From: Streptomyces sp. DH-12
GTDB taxonomy: Bacteria > Actinomycetota > Actinomycetes > Streptomycetales > Streptomycetaceae
Assembly (NCBI RefSeq): GCF_002899455.1
Contig: NZ_PPFB01000001.1
Location: 1,612,001 to 1,676,000, forward strand
DNA length: 64,000 nucleotides
Direction: 5' to 3'
Shown here: positions 17,779-26,410 of the stretch, piece after piece
Position numbering within the stretch: the stretch's first letter is position 1
How the letters are laid out: every line of letters begins with the position of its first letter
Notes under the pieces: generated by a model
Told to the model about the DNA's origin: nothing
The model's input: only the letters and a program-made list of their open reading frames with translations
Database searches by the model: none
Program-made: the position numbers and the translations under genes

Positions 17779-18897
17779 TTGACCGCCATCGACCCCACCG
17801 CCCACCTGACCGAGGAACAGATCGAGGAGCTCGGCCGCGAGCTGGACGCGATCCGCGACGAAGTGATCGCCGGCCGCGGCGAGAAAGACGCCGCCTACAT
17901 CCGTAGGGTCATCTCGGCGCAGCGCAAGCTCGAGCTGGTCAGCAGGGGCGTGCTGCTGTTCTCGCTCTTCCCGCCCGCGTGGGTGCTCGGCACCGCCGGG
18001 CTGTCCGTGGCGAAGATCATGGACAACATGGAGATCGGCCACAACGTCCTGCACGGCCAGTGGGACTGGATGCGGGACCCGAAGATCCACTCCACCACCT
18101 GGGAATGGGATCACGTCTCGCCGTCCGATCAGTGGAAGCACTCGCACAACGAGCTGCACCACACGTACACCAACGTGATCGGCAAGGACAACGACCTCGG
18201 CTACGGCATCATGCGCGTCGACGAGGACCAGAAGTGGCACCCGTTCCACCTCGGCCAGCCGCTGTGGAACTTCATCAACGCCTGCTTCTTCGAGTACGGC
18301 ATCGCGGCGTACGACCTGGAGCTCGGCAAGAACCTGCGCAAGCGCCGCCGCAAGGACCCGGAGTTCCGCGCGCGGGCCAGGGCCGTGGGCCGCAAGATCC
18401 GCAAGCAGGTGCTCAAGGACTACGTGATCCACCCGCTGCTGTCGGGCCCGTCGTTCCTCCCCACGCTCGCCGCCACGTTCACCGCGAACCTGGTCCGCAA
18501 CATCTGGTCCCACTCCGTGATCATGTGCGGGCACTTCCCCGAGGGCGTACAGGTCTTCGAGCGCCGGTCGATCAAGGGCGAGACACGCGGCCAGTGGTAC
18601 CTGCGCCAGATGATGGGCTCGGCGAACATCAGCGGCAGCAAGGCCATGCACTTCATGACCGGCAACCTCTCGCACCAGATCGAGCACCACCTGTTCCCGG
18701 ACCTGCCGAGCAACCGGTACGCCGAGGTCGCGGTGAAGGTGCGCGCGCTGTTCGAGAAGTACGAGCTGGAGTACGTCACCGGGCCGCTGCCCAAGCAGGT
18801 GTTCTCCGCGTGGCGCAAGGTCTTCCGGCTCTCGCTGCCGAACAAGAAGCCCGAGGTCAAGACGCCGGACCGTGAGCAGGAGCTCGTCGCCGCCTGA
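17779..18897 (+). CDS. Membrane fatty-acid (acyl-CoA) desaturase, DesA3-like
   Basis: A 372-aa integral membrane diiron desaturase. Three histidine clusters are present: HNVLH at about 88-92, HSHNELHH at about 121-128, and HQIEHHLFPDLP near 300. Hydrophobic stretches lie near 55-80 and 230-255. It probably introduces a cis double bond into stearoyl or palmitoyl chains using electrons from the upstream reductase, tuning membrane fluidity. TTG 17779 is chosen because TAGGAGCAC precedes it; the GGAG sits on the reductase stop codon. The 18 C-terminal residues are charged and cytoplasmic. Transcribed with the reductase, probably under the divergent PucR regulator. Confidence 0.9.
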   Translation: MTAIDPTAHLTEEQIEELGRELDAIRDEVIAGRGEKDAAYIRRVISAQRKLELVSRGVLLFSLFPPAWVLGTAGLSVAKIMDNMEIGHNVLHGQWDWMRDPKIHSTTWEWDHVSPSDQWKHSHNELHHTYTNVIGKDNDLGYGIMRVDEDQKWHPFHLGQPLWNFINACFFEYGIAAYDLELGKNLRKRRRKDPEFRARARAVGRKIRKQVLKDYVIHPLLSGPSFLPTLAATFTANLVRNIWSHSVIMCGHFPEGVQVFERRSIKGETRGQWYLRQMMGSANISGSKAMHFMTGNLSHQIEHHLFPDLPSNRYAEVAVKVRALFEKYELEYVTGPLPKQVFSAWRKVFRLSLPNKKPEVKTPDREQELVAA

Positions 18898-18929
18898 TTG
18901 CTGCAAGCGTCTGGCTCACGAACCCGAGG

Positions 18930-18998
18930 TCAGGCGCCCTTGTCCGCAGGCTCCAGAATCGCCACGCACTTCACGTGATGCGTCATCGGAAACACGTC
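18930..18998 (-). pseudogene. C-terminal tail of TrmA/RumA-type RNA methyltransferase
   Basis: On the minus strand, 22 codons read DVFPMTHHVKCVAILEPADK then GA and stop. This is the signature end of class I SAM-dependent RNA (uracil-5) methyltransferases (FPMTHHVE-V). Upstream codons do not continue the family, so only the tail survives. It marks a deletion or rearrangement joint between the desaturase operon and the tRNA-fMet region. Confidence 0.6.
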
Positions 18999-19681
18999 AC
19001 AAGGTGTGTGGACGGGAGGAGAATGTGCAGTTCACATGGGGTGCCTTGGGCGCAGGCTGTGAGGCGGCCGGAGCGTCAAATGAGCGTCATGTCTGGCGGA
19101 CTTTCTCTCCTCGTGGCCGGTACCGGGCTGTCCGCGTTTCTGATGCCCGCGGCCGTCATGTTGCTGCTCGGGCGGCAGGTCAGCTGCTGGAGGTGCTGCG
19201 GGATGCCCGGCGCAGCGCTCGCCACCAGGCCGCCCGGGCCAACCCGGTGGGCCGATGATGAGGCTGGACATCAGGACCGACTCGTCGCCGGGTTTCACCT
19301 CGTGCACATCGGCGTCCGCCCCCGGACGCCTGCCCGAGTGTGGCTCATGCGTCGAATATGACGGGGCGAAGGGCGGCCTGCCCTGGCGGTACGCGCCGGA
19401 CGGTTCGGTCGCCCTCGCCTCCCCGTCGAAGGAGAGCCGCGAGTTCCACGGCCGCCCCCACGTCCTGGGGTACGCCATCACCACCGACTTCGCCTTCGTC
19501 TGGGCCTGGCGCGGCGACCTGCACGGCAACAAAACAGATTGCCGCCTTGTGTCAGACCCACGATCCCGTGAGCACGGTGGCTGAGGCGGCGTACGGCCTC
19601 GGTGCAGCCCAGCGCGTTGACGCCTTCTGCGACTGCGGTGCCCTGTTCGCCGAGAGCCAGGTCCGAACCGGCACACACGCA
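18999..19681. other. Gene-poor stretch with possible coding debris
   Basis: No complete gene is supported. A plus-strand piece near 19355-19540 (GGLPWRYAPDGSVALASPSK, then HGRPHVLGYAITTDFAFVWA) has protein-like composition but no start, no family and no continuation. A hydrophobic piece near 19090-19190 (LSLLVAGTGLSAFLMPAAVM) may be a transporter scrap. Both fit decayed genes. Confidence 0.35.
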
Positions 19682-19711
19682 GTGAAGGCCCGGTGGATGC
19701 CGGGCCTTCAC
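19682..19711. terminator. Terminator-like hairpin downstream of tRNA-fMet
   Basis: GTGAAGGCCCGG pairs perfectly with CCGGGCCTTCAC (12 bp, 6-nt loop) 7 bp past the 3' end of the minus-strand tRNA. The same 12-mer occurs in both arms of the 64-bp palindrome at 20035-20098. Confidence 0.7.
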
Positions 19712-19718
19712 GTTTGAG

Positions 19719-19792
19719 TAGCGGGGACAGGATTTGAACCTGCGACCTCTGGGTTATGAGCCCAGCGAGCTACCGAGCTGCTCCACCCCGCG
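19719..19792 (-). tRNA. Initiator tRNA-fMet (anticodon CAU)
   Basis: A 74-nt cloverleaf on the minus strand. The acceptor begins CGCGGGG and ends CCCCGCTA, leaving position 1 unpaired with 72, an initiator feature. The anticodon stem-loop CTGGGCTCATAACCCAG has the three G-C pairs diagnostic of initiators and anticodon CAT. The T-arm has GGTTCAAATCC. The 3' CCA is not encoded (CT follows). A terminator-like hairpin lies directly downstream. Confidence 0.95.
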
Positions 19793-20034
19793 TCGGTACG
19801 GTGAACTGTACGGCACCGATCGGAATCGACCCAATCGACTTTCGCATACGCTCGTCGCGCTGGTCGTCATCCGCCTGTGAACAAACAAGCAGACTCGTCG
19901 GACGAGCGAGCACCCCCGGAAGCTCCCCGTCGAGACCGCACACCCACAGTCATGTACATGGCCGCCTGTCCATGCAGCGGACGTCGCTTGCAGCGACTGA
20001 GGTCAGGAAGGTTCAAGCCGAAGTGGCAGCGGCC

Positions 20035-20098
20035 CCGGGCCTTCACAGATCAGGGCCGCGCAGCCATGGCTGCGCGGCCCTGATCTGTGAAGGCCCGG
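20035..20098. repeat. 64-bp perfect palindrome (32-bp arms, no spacer)
   Basis: Every base from 20035 to 20066 is matched by the reverse complement from 20067 to 20098. The outermost 12 bp (CCGGGCCTTCAC / GTGAAGGCCCGG) are the stem of the hairpin beside tRNA-fMet; the inner part (CAGATCAGGGCCGCG...) is unique in the window. As RNA it would form a very stable rod, so it may be a bidirectional terminator between cspA-like and tRNA genes. Perfect loop-free palindromes of this size are usually unstable in replication. Confidence 0.95.
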
Positions 20099-20178
20099 CA
20101 CGAGAGCAGGCGTCTTCGTCCAGGTGGGCGTCGGCCACCGGACGCGGCGCGCACGATCTCGCGAGCAGGTCTGCGAGG

Positions 20179-20382
20179 TCAGGCCAAGTTGATGTTCTCG
20201 GCCTGCGGGCCCTTCTGGCCCTGGGTGACGTCGAAGGTCACGGCCTGGCCCTCCTGAAGCTCTCGGAAGCCGGTGGAGTTGATCGCGGAGTAGTGCGCGA
20301 AGACATCCGGGCCGCCGCCGTCCTGGGCGATGAAGCCGAAGCCCTTCTCCGCGTTGAACCACTTCACAGTACCCGTTGCCAC
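20179..20382 (-). CDS. Cold-shock protein, CspA family
   Basis: A 67-aa single cold-shock domain. GTG 20382 starts [20 protein letters not shown], which contains RNP1 (KGFGFIA); DVFAHYSAI is RNP2, with Tyr where Phe is usual. It ends in AENINLA. Length and sequence match the abundant streptomycete Csp (SC7.0-type) proteins, RNA/ssDNA chaperones. An upstream in-frame extension lacks family similarity and is not used. Monocistronic. Confidence 0.95.
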   Translation of the reverse strand: MATGTVKWFNAEKGFGFIAQDGGGPDVFAHYSAINSTGFRELQEGQAVTFDVTQGQKGPQAENINLA

Positions 20383-20621
20383 GTCTATGCCTTCCAGTCG
20401 ATGAACGCCTACTACTCCGTATGGCAGACGGAGGTGATCGTCCTGGTTCCCGCGGCACAGCACAGCAAAACGCCCACACCAAAGGCGCGGGCGGGGAAAT
20501 CCCCACCACGACAGCTGACGCAGACGCTACACGCGCACACACCGGGTCACCACAGGAATGATCACGCCACACACGAGATCGTGCGTGCGGTGCCCGCCGA
20601 CGCTGACGGGCACGGACGCCC

Positions 20622-21518
20622 CTATAACGCAGGGGTGCGGAAAGCCGGTCTGACCAGGTTGAAGACCTCGCGGGCTGCGTATCGCTTGAGGCACCGGATG
20701 ATCTCACGGCGGGTCTTGCCCTCCTGGGTGCGGCGTTCGTAGTACGCCTGGGTGCGTGGGTCGTGACGCAGGCAGGTGAAGACGATGCGGTGCAGGGCGG
20801 CGTTGGCCCGCCGGTCACCGCCGTGGTTGAGCCGGCGCGTGCTCCGTCGGCCGGAGGAGTACTCGATGGGGCTGACTCCGCAAAGTGCGGCAAAGGACGC
20901 CTCGGTGTTCAGCCGCTCGGGGTTGTCCCCCATGCTGATCAGCATGGTGACGGCGCTGTCCGGACCGATGCCCACCGGTACGAGCAGCTGCGGGGCGTGG
21001 CGTTCGACGAGCCGGGTCAGTCGCTGGTTCAACTCATCGATCTGGCCGGTGAGCTGCTCGATGCGTTCGGCGAGCACGCGTAATGTCATGTGGGTGGATT
21101 GGGCCACCGCGTCCTCGTCTACCCCACCGTCGGGTGGGCTGAAGCGCGCGCAGGTGCGGGACAGCTCGGCGTTGCCGAGGCTCGACATGCGTTCCCGCAG
21201 GGCGGGGCCGGCGATGACCAGGACGGCCTTGAGCTAGTTGATCGCCTGGGTGCGGGCCTTGACCGCGGAGTCCTTGGCGAGCTTGAAGATCCGGGCGCTG
21301 TGCACCGGACCGTCGCCGGATTTCGCCCTGGCTCGGGCGCGACCGGTGAGCACGGCTCGCGCTGCGGCCTGGGCATCGAGCGGGTCCGACTTGCCGAGCA
21401 ACCTGCGGGCCGACCGATCGTGCCGGTTCACTTCGAACACCTGAATCCGCTGGGTCACCAGGTAGCGGGACAGGCCCGCGACGAAGGTGCCGGCGCCCTC
21501 CACGCCGGCCCGGTGCGC
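20622..21518 (-). pseudogene. IS110 transposase remnant, copy 2
   Basis: Homologous to the C-terminal 300 residues of the other copies, but the first ~60 codons, including the first catalytic Asp (GVDTHGE), are gone; homology ends at about 21518. CAG has become TAG at about 21235 (AINQ-stop in place of AINQLKAV), splitting the frame. Its right-end variant CCCCTATAACG also creates an internal stop, so unlike copies 1 and 3 this copy does not run out of the element (edge at 20615). It is the most diverged copy and cannot be active. Confidence 0.85.
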
Positions 21519-21844
21519 TCGCCACCGACCTCGGTGCGCTGATGCTCATCGGGATCGTCACTCCGAGCCGCCTGGCGGACTCCCTGGGAACGGCCGCGTC
21601 CACCGGCGCGTACCGCACCGTCTGGACCGTGCTGCGTGACGCGCTGCCACCGCTCCTGTCCGAAGACCTCTCCCCGGCCGAGTCCCGTGGCCTGGGCGAA
21701 CTGCTCACCGTGGCCACCGAGTGCGCCGAACGTACCGGAGCCCAGGGCGAGATACCCGGACTCGACCCGATAGCCGACCGGCGGGGCAGCTCACGGCCGG
21801 TGAGCCAGGCCCGTCGCCTACGCGCAGCACTTGCCGGCACGTAG
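21519..21844 (+). pseudogene. C-terminal fragment of a large streptomycete protein, cut by IS110
   Basis: The frame is open from the IS joint: ALATDLGALMLIGIVTPSRL, then TVWTVLRDALPPLL and LLTVATECAERTGAQGEIPG, ending SSRPVSQARRLRAAL. The pattern (helical repeats, GEIPGL, final RRLRAAL) resembles the end of the ~900-aa DUF6493-type proteins encoded beside SWIM zinc-finger genes, but this is from memory. ATG 21542 is internal. No upstream part survives on the other side of the IS remnant. Confidence 0.5.
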
Positions 21845-22157
21845 GTCCGAAGAGGTGCATCCGCCCGGGGGATCCTGCTGCAGGGGCACGGAGTGCAGCC
21901 GAGGCCGGCCCCAGGACCTCCGAGCGCGACAACTCCTGTCGCTCGGGCAGCGATCATACCGAGTCGGTCGAGGGCGACGACGGCGGGGTGAGTCAGGCTG
22001 CGTTCGACGTGGGCCCGTACCGCCGCGATTGGCGAGCTCGGCCATCTTCGTTCTCAGCGGTTCCAGCTTCCCGCGCACCGTCACCTCCAGGCCGAGCTGG
22101 TCCCCTGCGTGGGTGGGGCCCCACACGCGCGCCGTTCTTCTCTCGCGCGGTTGTGTG
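21845..22157. other. Intergenic, no gene seen
   Basis: Lies between the truncated fragment and the convergent SDR gene. No convincing coding frame or strong hairpin. Confidence 0.4.
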
Positions 22158-22919
22158 TCAAGTGCGCAGGTGGGACGCGCCGTTGAGGTCGACGATGGTT
22201 CCCGAGGCCCATGTCGCGGCCGGGGAGGCGAGGAAATGCACCGTGGCGGCGACCTCTTCCGGGGTACCGACGCGCCCGAAGGGGCTCTCCGCACGCAGAC
22301 GTTCGCCTTCCGGGCCGGACAACTTCCCCGTCTGCCGTTCGGTGGCCACAAACCCGGGCGCGACGGAGGTGACCGCGATGCCGTGCGGGGCCAGGGCCAC
22401 GGCCAGTGACTGACCAAGGGCGTGCAGAGCGGCCTTGGTGGCCCCGTAGGCGGGGAAATCGGGTTCGCCCCGGAACGCGCCGCGCGAGCCGATGTTCACG
22501 ATCGCCCCGCAGGTGCCCCGGTCGACGAGGTGGCGGGCTGTGGCCCAGCACAAGTCGGCCGCGCCCAGCAGGTTGACGTCGACCATCCGCCGCCAGACCT
22601 GCTGCCAGTGCTCCAGCGGGGTTTCGGCGATCGGGTGCCGGGTGTCCGCCGCGGGTGCCACGGCCGCGTTGTTCACCAGCACGTCCACGGCACCGAGCGC
22701 GGCCACCGCCTCGGCCACGGTCCGCTCGGCCGCACCTGGCTCGCCCAGGTCGGCCTGGAGCAGCGTGTGTCCGGTGCCGGGCAGCTCGCGCACCGTCCGT
22801 TCGGCGTCCGCACGGCGGCCGGCGTACTGCACCGCGACCCGGTCACCGCCGGCGGCGAAGGCCCTCGCGACGGCGCGGCCGATGCCCCGCGATCCACCGG
22901 TGACGAGCACGCCCCTCAT
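22158..22919 (-). CDS. SDR-family oxidoreductase (FabG-like)
   Basis: A 253-aa classical short-chain dehydrogenase. It has the nucleotide-binding glycine motif TGGSRGIGRA (7-16), DVLVNNAAV (NNA motif), a catalytic serine in VNIGSRGAF, and YGATK (catalytic Tyr/Lys). APGFVATE and a C-terminal GTIVDLNG fit the FabG-like, NADP-preferring subgroup. The substrate is unknown. Its ATG overlaps the stop codon of the upstream VOC gene (ATGA), so the two are translationally coupled. Confidence 0.9.
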   Translation of the reverse strand: MRGVLVTGGSRGIGRAVARAFAAGGDRVAVQYAGRRADAERTVRELPGTGHTLLQADLGEPGAAERTVAEAVAALGAVDVLVNNAAVAPAADTRHPIAETPLEHWQQVWRRMVDVNLLGAADLCWATARHLVDRGTCGAIVNIGSRGAFRGEPDFPAYGATKAALHALGQSLAVALAPHGIAVTSVAPGFVATERQTGKLSGPEGERLRAESPFGRVGTPEEVAATVHFLASPAATWASGTIVDLNGASHLRT

Positions 22920-23338
22920 CGGGCGAACACCATCGATTCGTCACGGAAGGACTTGAACTCCAGGGCGTTGCCCGCGGGGTCGCGGAAGAACATGGTCCAC
23001 TGTTCGCCGGGTTCACCGGGAAAGCGGCGATGCGGCTCGATGTCGAAGCGTACCCCCGCGGCTCGCAACCGCTCGGCGAACTGGTGGAAGGACTGTTCGG
23101 GCAGCAGGAGACCGTAGTGCGGGATCGGCACCCGGTGCTGTCCCACCACGCTGGTACCCGCCGGCTGCGGCACGGTCGGCACCAGGTGGGTCACCAACTG
23201 GTGGCCTTCGAGATTCCAGTCCACCCAGTGGTCGGCGCTGCGCCCCTCGGACAGACCGAGCACCTGTCCGTAGAAGCCGCGGGCGGCGACCAGGTCGTCG
23301 ACCGGGACTGCCAGGTGGAAAGCGGGTCGGTGTGGCAT
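22916..23338 (-). CDS. VOC/glyoxalase-superfamily protein
   Basis: A 140-aa protein with one tandem betaalphabetabetabeta unit pair: FHLAVPVDDLVAARGFYGQV, VDWNLEGHQLVTHLV, PHYGLLLPEQSFHQF, then MFFRDPAGNALEFKSF (C-terminal metal-ligand Glu). Putative metal ligands are His8, a central His and the final Glu. It resembles small dioxygenase or glyoxalase-like enzymes. With the coupled SDR it may process a small hydroxy- or keto-compound. The divergent GntR gene and palindromic sites suggest substrate-inducible control. Confidence 0.85.
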   Translation of the reverse strand: MPHRPAFHLAVPVDDLVAARGFYGQVLGLSEGRSADHWVDWNLEGHQLVTHLVPTVPQPAGTSVVGQHRVPIPHYGLLLPEQSFHQFAERLRAAGVRFDIEPHRRFPGEPGEQWTMFFRDPAGNALEFKSFRDESMVFAR

Positions 23339-23393
23339 CGGGGTCCCCTTTGGTGGAGTCGGCGGCCAGAGCAGCCTGACCCGCCCGATGTTT

Positions 23394-23482
23394 TAATGTC
23401 AACATTAGGACAAGAGTCGACCGGAAATCCGGGGCGAGTCGCCTGGCCGGTCTGGTGGTTCCGATTGTCCGGATGTCAACAT
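23394..23482. promoter_or_regulatory. Two TGTCAACA palindromes between VOC/SDR operon and gntR
   Basis: TAATGTCAACATTA at 23394-23407 is a palindrome with a CA centre, and ATGTCAACAT recurs at 23473-23482, seven bases before the gntR start codon. The GT-N2-AC core fits GntR/FadR-type operators. One site lies in front of each divergent gene. Binding by the adjacent GntR protein is inference. Confidence 0.65.
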
Positions 23483-23488
23483 GGCTGC

Positions 23489-24166
23489 ATGTCATCTGCA
23501 CTGCCGAAGGCCGCCCGGCGCGGGCTGGCCGACGAAGCCGCCGACCTGGTGCGCGCCGCGATCTTCTCGGGTCACTTCCCGCCCGGAGCCCCACTGCGCG
23601 AAGTGGAGTTGGCCGAACGCCTCGGGGTCAGCCGTGGCTCGGTCCGGGAGGGACTGGCCCAGCTGGAGCACGAGGGGTTGGTGCGTGGCGGCTGGCACCG
23701 CGGCACCACCGTCATCAGGGTGACGGCCGAGGATGCGCAGGAGGTCTACGCGCTGCGGGCTGCGTTGGACCGCCTGGCCGCGACCACCGCGCGGCGAGCC
23801 GCGACCGCGGAGCAGTTGTCCGCGCTGGATCGGCTGGTGGCCGGGATGACGTCCGAGATCACCAAGGGCGGTGACGCCCCCCGGCTGGTGGCGCTGGACA
23901 TCGCCTTCCACGACCAGATCTACGCCGCGGCCGGGAACGGCAGGCTCACCTCCGCCTGGGAGGCAATCCGCTCTCAGGTGCACCTGTTCCAGCTGCGCCG
24001 CGTCGACGTGGCCTACGACCACTACCGCGCACGCGTGGTCGACGAGCATCGCGAGCTGGCCGCTCTCCTGCGCTCCGGCGACATCCGGACGCTGGCCCGC
24101 CGGGCCGAAGAGCATGTGGAATCCGCACGGCGCAGTCTGCTGGCCGGTCTGTCGACCGCACCGTGA
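23489..24166 (+). CDS. GntR-family regulator (FCD subgroup)
   Basis: A 225-aa protein. The N-terminal winged helix has IFSGHFPPGAPLREVELAER and LGVSRGSVREGLAQLEHEGL. The C-terminal FCD helical ligand domain (from about 85) has the metal-site pattern DIAFHDQIYAAAGN and RVVDEHRELAALL with paired His. FCD regulators usually bind small carboxylates. ATG 23489 is directly preceded by a copy of the putative operator, suggesting autorepression. It is divergent from the VOC/SDR operon. Confidence 0.9.
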   Translation: MSSALPKAARRGLADEAADLVRAAIFSGHFPPGAPLREVELAERLGVSRGSVREGLAQLEHEGLVRGGWHRGTTVIRVTAEDAQEVYALRAALDRLAATTARRAATAEQLSALDRLVAGMTSEITKGGDAPRLVALDIAFHDQIYAAAGNGRLTSAWEAIRSQVHLFQLRRVDVAYDHYRARVVDEHRELAALLRSGDIRTLARRAEEHVESARRSLLAGLSTAP

Positions 24167-24533
24167 CGTCAAGCACCACGTCAGGCACCGAGGCGTCCAG
24201 CCGTACCTGAGCGTGCCCCGTACGCGCCAGGCAGCCGGAAAGCGGCGAGTGGCTGTGGGTGGGCTTCGGTTCCGGTTCCTCACCACGTCGCACCGGCTCG
24301 GATCTCCCGGCGCAGGGCGGGACCGGCCAGGCAGACACATGCCAAGACAGTGCTGAGGAGTCGCGGCGCTTCACCTGCGACGGGTGGAAAGCACTCGGCC
24401 TGTGCCGCCCTCGGAGAGCGAGGCCGTCGTCGGCTCGAACAGGCGTGTGACTGTCCAGGGTGTGCTGTTCCCAGGGTAAGCGCACCCTCCCTCGCCCCTA
24501 CGGCAGTGCGTCGCACCGCTCTAGCCTCGACGT
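24167..24533. other. Intergenic before tandem XRE regulators
   Basis: No gene supported. A short minus-strand reading near 24290-24370 (VLACVCLAGPALRREI) looks faintly protein-like but has no frame beyond. The promoter of the next gene probably lies near 24480-24530. Confidence 0.35.
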
Positions 24534-25409
24534 ATGGACAGAGAGAAGGAGCTCGTCGACAACACGCTGGGAGGTTTCCTCCGGGCGCGGCGTGCCCGCC
24601 TGCGCCCCTGCGACGTGGGGATTCCCACCTCCGGTCGTCGCAGGGTGCCCGGTCTGCGACGTGAGGAGGTGGCCGCCCTCGCGGGGGTGAGTTCCGACTA
24701 CTACACGCGTCTCGAACAGGGCCGCGAGCGGCATCCGTCCCGGCAGATCCTCGAGGCCGTGGGGCGGGCATTGCAGCTGGACGGTGAAGCGATGGCCCAC
24801 CTGCACCGCGTGGCCGGCCCGACCACCCGCCGGACACGCCGAGCACCGCGCGTCGAACGAGTCGCCCCGCACCTCAGGCGTCTCCTCGACACGTGGCGTG
24901 ACACGCCTGCTTTCGTCGTGAGCCCTGTATTGGACATCCTGGCCCGTAACCGGCTCGCGAGCGTTCTTCACGCCGACTTCACTCACAGTGACAACCTGTT
25001 GCGCATGACGTTCCTGGACCCGGTCGCGCGGCGGTTTCATCGGGACTGGGACCGTGCGGCCGAGTCGACGGTGGCCACATTGCGCCGTGCGGCCGGCATC
25101 GATCCCGAGGATCCGCGCCTGAGCCAGGTCGTGGGCGAGCTGTCCCTGAAAAGTGCGGACTTCTCCACGCTGTGGGCGCGGCATGACGTGCGCGCCAAGA
25201 CGCGGGAGACGAAACGCTTCCACCATGCTCAGGTCGGTGACCTCGAACTGCACTTCGCGTCCTTCATCGTCAACAGCGCCCCGACGCAGCAACTCGTCGT
25301 CTACCAAGCCGAACCAGGCACGGCCTCCGCCGACGCACTGTCCCTGCTCGGCTCCCTCAGTGCCGGCGCAGTGGCCGAGGAGCCGGCGGCCGGCGCCGCG
25401 CTCGACTGA
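24534..25409 (+). CDS. XRE helix-turn-helix regulator with MmyB-like ligand domain (paralogue A)
   Basis: A 291-aa protein. The N-terminal HTH reads LGGFLRARRARLRPCDVGIP, RRRVPGLRREEVAALAGVSS, then DYYTRLEQGRERHPS. From about residue 105 the MmyB-like domain follows: LLDTWRDTPAFVVSPVLDIL, then HADFTHSDNLLRMTFLDPVA and WARHDVRAKTRETKRFHH. This PAS-like pocket is known in MmyB regulators to hold a hydrophobic ligand such as a fatty acid. ATG 24534 follows TCGACGT with no obvious strong RBS. It is followed 86 bp later by a close paralogue in the same direction. Confidence 0.9.
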   Translation: MDREKELVDNTLGGFLRARRARLRPCDVGIPTSGRRRVPGLRREEVAALAGVSSDYYTRLEQGRERHPSRQILEAVGRALQLDGEAMAHLHRVAGPTTRRTRRAPRVERVAPHLRRLLDTWRDTPAFVVSPVLDILARNRLASVLHADFTHSDNLLRMTFLDPVARRFHRDWDRAAESTVATLRRAAGIDPEDPRLSQVVGELSLKSADFSTLWARHDVRAKTRETKRFHHAQVGDLELHFASFIVNSAPTQQLVVYQAEPGTASADALSLLGSLSAGAVAEEPAAGAALD

Positions 25410-25495
25410 GTCACCGCCGTTCGGGCCGGGTCCACCGGCCAGGCCCGCACGAGAGGGACGAAGGACGGGCCCGGCCTCTCCGTTAGGTTGGAGCA

Positions 25496-26368
25496 ATGAG
25501 CGACACCACTCCCTTGGGAGACTTTCTGAGAGCACGGCGCGAAGCCCTCAAGCCGCAGGACGTGGGGCTTCCGGAGCACGGGCGCCGGCGGGTGCCGGGG
25601 TTGCGCCGTGAGGAGGTCGCCATGCTCGCCGGGGTGAGCGCCGACTACTACATGCGCCTGGAACAGGGACGGGAGTCCAGCCCGTCCCCGCAGGTGATCG
25701 ACGCCGTCGCCGCCGCCCTTCACCTCAGTGACGAGGGGCACGACCATCTGCGCAGGCTCACCAGGGCGCCCCAGGAACGTCGCGGTGTTCCGGCCGGCCA
25801 CGACAGGGTTCACCCCCACCTTCTGCGGCTGATCGACGGCTGGCCCGACACCCCCGCCTTTGTCCTGGGCCCGGCCCTGGACATCCTGGCGCGCAATGCG
25901 CTCGCCGCGGCCCTGCACAGCGGATTCCAACGGTTCGACAACCTGGCTCGCATGGTCTTCCTGGACCCGGCGGGACGTGCCTTCTACAGGGACTGGGACG
26001 ATTCCGCCCACTCGTGCGTGGCCGAACTGCGTGCGGCCTTCGGACACGACCCCGAGTCACCGCGGATGACCGAGGTCGTCGACACGCTCCGCGGGAGGAG
26101 TCCCGAGTTCGCCGGGCTGTGGGCACGGCACGAGGTCAGGAGCAAGACGCAGCAGGAGAAGTACCTGTTGCATCCCGAGGTGGGTGCTCTGGAGGTCCGG
26201 TTCTCGGCCTTCACCGTGGGGGGAGCCCCGCATCAGCAGCTGGTCGTCTACCAGGCCGAGCCGGCGAGCGTCACCGCGGCTGCCTTCACCGCGCTTCGGT
26301 CCGGTGCCGGCGAAGAGGCATCGGCAGAGGTGGTGCGGGAGGTTTCGCTGTCGTCCGGCAACAGCTGA
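25496..26368 (+). CDS. XRE helix-turn-helix regulator with MmyB-like ligand domain (paralogue B)
   Basis: A 290-aa protein colinear with the preceding gene: LGDFLRARREALKPQDVGLP, RRRVPGLRREEVAMLAGVSA, DYYMRLEQGRESSPS, and the MmyB domain LIDGWPDTPAFVLGPALDIL with VFLDPAGRAFYRDWD. Divergence between A and B is spread along the length, so the duplication is old or they were acquired separately. Such regulators often control a neighbouring SDR or reductase gene; none lies directly downstream here. It ends before a bidirectional hairpin facing the Atu4866-like gene. Confidence 0.9.
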   Translation: MSDTTPLGDFLRARREALKPQDVGLPEHGRRRVPGLRREEVAMLAGVSADYYMRLEQGRESSPSPQVIDAVAAALHLSDEGHDHLRRLTRAPQERRGVPAGHDRVHPHLLRLIDGWPDTPAFVLGPALDILARNALAAALHSGFQRFDNLARMVFLDPAGRAFYRDWDDSAHSCVAELRAAFGHDPESPRMTEVVDTLRGRSPEFAGLWARHEVRSKTQQEKYLLHPEVGALEVRFSAFTVGGAPHQQLVVYQAEPASVTAAAFTALRSGAGEEASAEVVREVSLSSGNS

Positions 26369-26410
26369 CTGCTGTGTGGCCCCGCCTGTGAAAGGGCCCT
26401 GGACGAGAAG

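Noticed and set aside
19355..19540. Possible small gene (HGRPHVLGYAITTDFAFVWA)
   Set aside because: No start with ribosome-binding site, no family recognised, and surrounded by decayed sequence; kept only as possible debris.
11365..20098. An integrative element bounded by the AlpA-like gene and tRNA-fMet
   Set aside because: No integrase, replication gene or direct repeat of the tRNA 3' end could be found, and the region between consists of unrelated pieces.
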